Shown piece by piece: positions 6,879 to 10,333 of a stretch of DNA of 10,333 bases; positions within the stretch are counted from its first letter, which is position 1; each line of letters opens with the position of its first letter. The DNA comes from an uncultured Rhodospirillaceae bacterium. Lineage in GTDB: Bacteria > Pseudomonadota > Alphaproteobacteria > CAAGCB01 > CAG-977. The stretch lies in the NCBI GenBank assembly GCA_900553035.1, contig USCC01000075.1, positions 1 through 10,333 of the forward strand, written 5' to 3'. Under the pieces are notes generated by a model. The model was not told where the DNA came from. It saw nothing but the letters and a program-made list of their open reading frames with translations, and made no database searches. The translations under genes and the position numbers were made by a program.

Positions 6879-6947
6879 AAAATAAATGCGGGCGACGAAT
6901 GCGCCCCGTAACGTTTTAAACAAACCGGACAGAGGGTAGCATTTACG

Positions 6948-7439
6948 ATGACGGACGGCAAGACTAAACCCGAAGCAAAACCGGATATTTCTTTGCCGGA
7001 ATTTCTCAGTCTTGTTCCCGTGGGGACGACGATTGTCGGTCTGGATCTGGGGGAAAAAACGATCGGAGTCGCTGTTTCCGACACGCTTCGGATCACGGCG
7101 ACGCCCCTTAAGACCATCCGGCGCAAAGCGTTCGCCAAAGATATGGACGAATTGGCGACGCTGTTGAAAGGGCGTGTGCTCGGCGGGATGGTTTCAGGAC
7201 TGCCGAAACAGATGAACGGCGAAGAAGGGGAACGCGCCGCCGCGACCCGCCGGCTGGCAGAGCGGATTGCCGGACATTTCGGACTGCCTCTGTATTTTCA
7301 GGACGAACGCCTGTCTTCGGCGGCGGTTGAACGTATTCTCATCCGCGACCTGAACATGAGCCGCAAAAAACGCCGAGAAAACATTGACTGCGGCGCGGCG
7401 GCATTCATTCTGCAGGGCGTCCTGGACGCTCTTGTGTGA
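6948..7439 (+). CDS. ruvX: RuvX/YqgF, Holliday-junction-resolvase-like nuclease
   Basis: RuvX (YqgF) has an RNase H-like fold; family members act on pre-16S rRNA 5' ends and/or resolve Holliday junctions, in the cytosol. The 163-residue product contains all three acidic positions: D33 in the GLDLGEKTIGVAVSD motif, E120 in YFQDERLSS (next to D119) and D147 in ENIDCGAAAFILQ. It also has the GLPKQMNGEEG segment. It carries about 28 extra residues before the first strand, a mild N-terminal extension. ATG 6948 has AGAGGG at 6931-6936, rather far (11 bases), so initiation may be modest. No downstream gene shares its strand closely; the cysteine-rich locus begins 115 nt later with its own promoter. 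Confidence 0.95.
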   Translation: MTDGKTKPEAKPDISLPEFLSLVPVGTTIVGLDLGEKTIGVAVSDTLRITATPLKTIRRKAFAKDMDELATLLKGRVLGGMVSGLPKQMNGEEGERAAATRRLAERIAGHFGLPLYFQDERLSSAAVERILIRDLNMSRKKRRENIDCGAAAFILQGVLDALV

Positions 7440-7467
7440 ATTTTTACTCTGTTTTTTCACAATCACA

Positions 7468-7500
7468 TTTTTGCCACATTTTTGCCATAATTTTGCCACA
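7468..7500. repeat. Three 11-bp direct repeats upstream of the cysteine-rich gene
   Basis: TTTTTGCCACA, TTTTTGCCATA and ATTTTGCCACA follow each other without gaps. The third copy contains the TTGCCA that serves as the -35 element. The period of about one helical turn suggests either a cooperative operator or a slippage-prone tract that could change promoter output. Confidence 0.8.
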
Positions 7501-7521
7501 ATTAGATGCTAGAGTTATAGA
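7493..7521 (+). promoter_or_regulatory. Likely sigma70 promoter of the cysteine-rich gene
   Basis: TTGCCA (7493-7498, 5 of 6) and TATAGA (7516-7521, 4 of 6) are separated by 17 bp. Transcription would begin near 7528, about 27 nt before the ATG at 7555. AGGAG at 7543-7547 is the ribosome-binding site for that start. Confidence 0.55.
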
Positions 7522-7554
7522 GTGTAAGTTGAACCTCAATTCAGGAGAAAAGCC

Positions 7555-7653
7555 ATGAAACGATCTCTTTCGTTTTTAATCGGGCTTTGTTTTCTGCCAA
7601 AGCTCTGCTTTGCAATAGAAATCATGCCCCCCCCCCTCACACCTTTTAGGTGA
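7555..7653 (+). CDS. Signal-peptide start of the cysteine-rich protein, frame closed after the C tract
   Basis: ATG 7555 has AGGAG seven bases upstream and a promoter before it. The first 20 residues form a textbook Sec signal peptide: KR at the start, a hydrophobic core (LSFLIGLCFL) and a likely cut after CFA. After IEIM the frame enters ten C residues (7627-7636) and, as written, ends at TGA 7651-7653 after 32 codons. A 32-residue secreted remnant makes little sense alone. Removing one C (or adding two) joins this start to the long cysteine-rich frame without any stop, giving a 611-residue precursor spanning 7555-9391. I therefore read it as the 5' end of that gene in an OFF state, or of a gene with an assembly error in the homopolymer. 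Adding one C would put translation into the third frame, which stops at 7647. Confidence 0.8.
   Translation: MKRSLSFLIGLCFLPKLCFAIEIMPPPLTPFR
7627..7636. repeat. Run of ten C: candidate phase-variation switch
   Basis: Ten consecutive C lie 72 nt inside the reading frame, just after the signal peptide. Tracts of this length in bacterial coding DNA are prone to slipped-strand mispairing. With 9 or 12 C the long frame is ON, with 10 or 11 it is OFF. Confidence 0.8.
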
Positions 7654-7714
7654 TTCTCGTTCTTTTAACGTCGCAAGAACCCTTAAACTCGGTCGAGATA
7701 CGACCGAACGCAAT

Positions 7715-9391
7715 ATGCCCGATACAAAAGGCTACAAAGGATCCGGCGAAAATCCTTTCTCTCCAAAAGTCAAACATGAATGCCTCTCGGACAGAGACTG
7801 CAAAACACCCGGTTACGTCTGCCGATCAAACAAGTGCGTCGACCCCTGTGCCGGAGTCTCGTGCCCCGCCGGACAACAGTGCTCGGCCGGATCATGCACG
7901 GCGTGTGCGCGCGGTTCCGCAAGCTGTAAATGTCCGGTAAACCAGGTGGCAAACGGAGCCGGCGGATGTATTGATCCCTGCAACCCCAACACCTGTCCGG
8001 CGGCGACGCCGACCTGTGCACGAAACGGTGCGGACAGGTCATGTTCCTGCACGAGTACATCCTGCGGCGCGGGAAAGTACTGTTCGGGAGGCTCGTGTGC
8101 GAACACGGCTCGGAACACGCAGGGGTCATGTCCGGCCGGAAAGCTTGCCAACGGCATGGGCGGATGTGAAGCGCCTGTTTGTACTTCTGACGCTTCGTGC
8201 GGCGGCGGGAAAAGATGCGGGAATCCCGGAAAGCTTGAGTCATATTGTTACAACTGTGGCCCCAACGAGTCCTGCAACTGTCCTTCGGGGCAGGTTGCGA
8301 ACGGCTCGGGCAGCTGTGTTCGAGTGGCGTGCACGGACAACAATGTCTGCGGTGCGGCGCGCGAGTGTCAGAATGCGGGGCAGTACAATGCCGAGTGCAA
8401 GGCGTGTGCGAAGGGTCAGGTCTGCGGGTGTCCTTCGGGTAAGGTTTCGGACGGATCTGGGAATTGTGCTTCGAGCAACCCGTGTGAAGGCGTGACCTGT
8501 ACGGCGGGGAAGAAGTGTGTCGGCGGGGTATGTACGAACTGTGCGAACGGGGAGTACACGGGCTGCAACTGTCCGAACAAGACGGATTCGACGACGGGTC
8601 AGACGTATATTACGGTTGCGACGGGCTATGGGAGCTGCCGCAATCCGTGTCAGAGTCATACGTGTAAGAATTCGGGCCGAGCGTGTATGCCTCCGGGTCC
8701 GAATGAGGGGTATTATTATTCGGCGTCGGATCCTTATTCGGGGGTATGTCAGCCGTGTGCGTGCAACAAGGACTGTGACAAGTTTGGGTATGGGTCGAAG
8801 TGTATGAAGAAGAGGGGGTCTAAGGATACCTTCTGTTATACACCGTGTTCGCAGAATGGAGGGCCGGGAGGCTGGGGGAGTGATACGGGCTGTTGGACGA
8901 GCAGCAGTGATGCCGCCCAACTGTTCAATTATACCAAATACAACAACTCCAGCATGAACTTCTGCGGTTACAACGACTATGGCGGCGGCGGATACGGCGG
9001 CAACCCTTATAGCTGGAATGGAGAAACGTGTTTAAGAGCCTACAATTCCACCACCTACGGTCCGACGTATACCTTCACCGGTGTCTACTGTTCTCAGTCA
9101 GTCGGATATACGAGCGGCGGCAAATCCTGCGTTCAGTACAGCAAAGGACAGGAGTCTAACAATGTCTGCCACCAGATGCCGTACCAAAAGGATTACTACT
9201 CGTACATCGAGAGCAAATATGTCTGCGGTCTCAACTACAACGGAGGCTACATCGGCGGCGGTTACGGGCCATCTGAAGAATATGGCCTTCCGAGTAACAA
9301 GAATTACAACGACTGGAGTGGTAATTCGAGTCTGAGCGACTATGAAGAACTGAAGACGTGTCCGAAAGGGCATCCGAACAGTTATTATTAG
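7715..9391 (+). CDS. Cysteine-rich repeat protein, probably exported (body of the frameshifted gene)
   Basis: The long frame is open from the C tract at 7637 through TAG 9389-9391. Its first ATG is at 7715, with no Shine-Dalgarno, so it very likely needs the start at 7555. The 558 residues from 7715 contain 64 Cys. Residues 22-310 are EGF-like or similar disulphide modules. A repeated motif CxCPxGxVANGxGxC occurs at about 71-85, 139-151, 187-201 and 237-251, with a divergent fifth copy at 284-308, alternating with CxGVxCxAGxxCxGGxC units (45-61, 257-273). Residues from about 385 on are rich in Gly, Tyr, Asn and Ser, with fewer Cys. No anchor, membrane segment or catalytic motif is seen. In a Gram-negative cell this suggests a disulphide-stabilised periplasmic, surface or secreted protein; adhesion or host interaction is only a guess. 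Confidence 0.85.
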   Translation: MPDTKGYKGSGENPFSPKVKHECLSDRDCKTPGYVCRSNKCVDPCAGVSCPAGQQCSAGSCTACARGSASCKCPVNQVANGAGGCIDPCNPNTCPAATPTCARNGADRSCSCTSTSCGAGKYCSGGSCANTARNTQGSCPAGKLANGMGGCEAPVCTSDASCGGGKRCGNPGKLESYCYNCGPNESCNCPSGQVANGSGSCVRVACTDNNVCGAARECQNAGQYNAECKACAKGQVCGCPSGKVSDGSGNCASSNPCEGVTCTAGKKCVGGVCTNCANGEYTGCNCPNKTDSTTGQTYITVATGYGSCRNPCQSHTCKNSGRACMPPGPNEGYYYSASDPYSGVCQPCACNKDCDKFGYGSKCMKKRGSKDTFCYTPCSQNGGPGGWGSDTGCWTSSSDAAQLFNYTKYNNSSMNFCGYNDYGGGGYGGNPYSWNGETCLRAYNSTTYGPTYTFTGVYCSQSVGYTSGGKSCVQYSKGQESNNVCHQMPYQKDYYSYIESKYVCGLNYNGGYIGGGYGPSEEYGLPSNKNYNDWSGNSSLSDYEELKTCPKGHPNSYY

Positions 9392-9414
9392 TTCATATGC
9401 TCCTGCCTGAGACG

Positions 9415-9443
9415 AAAACGCCGGGGAAATCCCCGGCGTTTTT
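9415..9443 (+). terminator. Bidirectional intrinsic terminator between convergent genes
   Basis: AAAACGCCGGGG pairs perfectly with CCCCGGCGTTTT over 12 bp with an AAAT loop, followed by one more T. It lies 23 nt after the cysteine-rich gene stop and 5 nt beyond the stop of the convergent gene, so it can end both transcripts. Confidence 0.92.
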
Positions 9444-9448
9444 CCGTA

Positions 9449-10333
9449 TCAGAAGCTGAACTGATTCAGCGCGCCGTCCTTGATATCCTGTGCGCGCATG
9501 TTTTCGGAATCCGTATCCGTCATGGACAGGTCTTCAAGCACCAGCGATGCATCCAGGAACGTCAGCGTCAAATCCGCCTCCAGAGAAGCCCCTTCCTCGC
9601 TGTTGCTCCAGATCATGGCATTTTCGTCATCGGGCTGACCGTATTTCTGGATGACGGCGCGCCAGAAATCCTGCCGCCGTTTACGTTTCAGGAACATGCC
9701 TTCGTATGTGTCCCCCCATGAATGGTTGCCTTTGTTGACATACCGGATGCGATACGCCCCGTTGTCGGCGAACATGCTGGTGAAATCGACCGTCAGCGTT
9801 TCCTTGTATTCCGGTTTTTCAAATACCAGCTTTTCCACATATTCCTCTTTTCTTTCCTGCGCCGTTTCCTGAATGCAGTGTTTGACGTCGGCAAAGCGGA
9901 TCATGTTCTTTTTATGGCATTCCAGCTTGTATTTCCATTGCAGGAAAGGCGGGATTTTGGTGTTTTTGAATTTCAGCGCGAAACCGTTTGCCGAAGCAAC
10001 TTCCATGACTTCCTCGGGCGACATCCGGAGCATCACGCCGGCGATATCGAATTTTGAAGCGTCCGTCTGGTAATTTCCGGCGCGGCGCCGGCGGCGTTCA
10101 AAAATCGACAGATGCTCCTCCTCTTCTTTTTTGCGGGGACGGCGATTGCCCAGTGAGGGCAGAGAAGAGGACTCTCCCCGACCCAGATCGGGCAGAGACG
10201 GCGCCTCGGCAGAGGACAGACGGGAAAGAAGACCGGCTTCGGTTGACGGGGGAATTGTCTGCGGCACAGGGGCCGCGGAAGGAACGGAACCGGAGGCCGG
10301 AGCAGGCGCCGGAGTTCCACCGGCCGGAGCCCC
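9449..10333 (-). CDS. Hypothetical protein with Pro/Ala-rich N-terminal part (5' end outside the window)
   Basis: The frame is open from the right edge to TGA at 9451-9449, giving at least 294 residues. A GTG at 10267 exists, but the frame continues upstream with a Gly/Ala/Pro/Ser-rich stretch, so the true start lies beyond the window. Order from the visible N-terminus: a low-complexity Pro/Ala/Ser segment of about 60 residues, a charged hinge (RRPRKKEEEEH, then ERRRRR), and a roughly 205-residue folded region starting near FDIAGVMLRMSPEEVMEVA. That region contains FLQWKYKLECHK, VKHCIQ, AYRIRYVNKG and QDFWRAVIQKYGQPDDENAMIW. Two Cys in LEC and KHC could form a disulphide. The layout (flexible linker plus a C-terminal domain) suits an envelope protein, which is inference. 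I do not recognise the family. Confidence 0.8.
   Translation of the reverse strand, partial: GAPAGGTPAPAPASGSVPSAAPVPQTIPPSTEAGLLSRLSSAEAPSLPDLGRGESSSLPSLGNRRPRKKEEEEHLSIFERRRRRAGNYQTDASKFDIAGVMLRMSPEEVMEVASANGFALKFKNTKIPPFLQWKYKLECHKKNMIRFADVKHCIQETAQERKEEYVEKLVFEKPEYKETLTVDFTSMFADNGAYRIRYVNKGNHSWGDTYEGMFLKRKRRQDFWRAVIQKYGQPDDENAMIWSNSEEGASLEADLTLTFLDASLVLEDLSMTDTDSENMRAQDIKDGALNQFSF

Noticed and set aside
7468..7500. CRISPR array
   Set aside because: Units are only 11 bp and contiguous, with no spacers and no cas genes.
7715..7717. ATG 7715 as the true start of the cysteine-rich protein
   Set aside because: No ribosome-binding site and no signal peptide there, while a complete promoter, ribosome-binding site and signal peptide lie upstream in the frame separated only by the C tract.
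8240..8920. 226-codon - strand ORF opposite the cysteine-rich gene
   Set aside because: Arg/Thr-rich low-complexity shadow caused by the TGT/TCG-rich codons of the + strand gene.

Overview
The window looks like a chromosomal segment of an alphaproteobacterium, probably an uncultured, host-associated one. The clues are the ruvX gene divergent from a gatC-gatA-gatB operon, GatA and GatB sequences of alphaproteobacterial style (for example the extra stretch before the GatA GGSSGGS motif), G+C-rich third codon positions, and a tRNA gene with an encoded CCA. The taxonomy is an inference from pattern recognition, not from a search.

Layout, left to right. Positions 1-2485 (+ strand) hold a compact run of three genes: the 3' end of a metallophosphoesterase, an aldo/keto reductase, and an exported cupin plus double carboxymuconolactone-decarboxylase-like protein. 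The gaps are 22-26 nt and each internal start has its own Shine-Dalgarno sequence. A strong hairpin follows. Positions 2540-2948 are an AT-richer intergenic region with one doubtful 44-codon ORF, a 19-bp inverted repeat, four copies of a TAGTTTTA box and a 10-bp-period tandem repeat. Positions 2949-3105 (- strand) hold a tRNA-Ser(GCU) with its own promoter-like sequence and a perfect terminator directly after the CCA. Positions 3114-6858 (- strand) carry gatC, gatA and gatB, the three subunits of the Asp/Glu-tRNA amidotransferase, followed by two small unrecognised genes joined by an ATGA overlap. Positions 6948-7439 (+ strand) hold ruvX.

Positions 7440-9443 are the most interesting part. A promoter overlaps three 11-bp repeats and drives a start codon with a good ribosome-binding site and a Sec signal peptide. 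After 24 codons the reading frame enters a run of ten C residues, and in the sequence as given it then stops after 32 codons. The frame that would be entered with nine (or twelve) C residues is open without interruption for over 580 further codons and encodes a secreted protein with 64 cysteines arranged in repeated modules. The body has no start codon between the C tract and position 7715 and no ribosome-binding site there. This is the classic architecture of a phase-variable exported or surface protein switched by slipped-strand mispairing, seen here in the OFF state; an assembly homopolymer error is the main alternative. A shared bidirectional terminator separates it from a convergent, partial, unrecognised gene (9449-10333, - strand) with a Pro/Ala-rich N-terminal part.

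The housekeeping genes (gatCAB, ruvX, tRNA-Ser) form an ordinary core. The accessory interest lies in the cysteine-rich locus, the repeat-rich intergenic region near 2700-2930, and an aldo/keto reductase whose catalytic His position reads Tyr.
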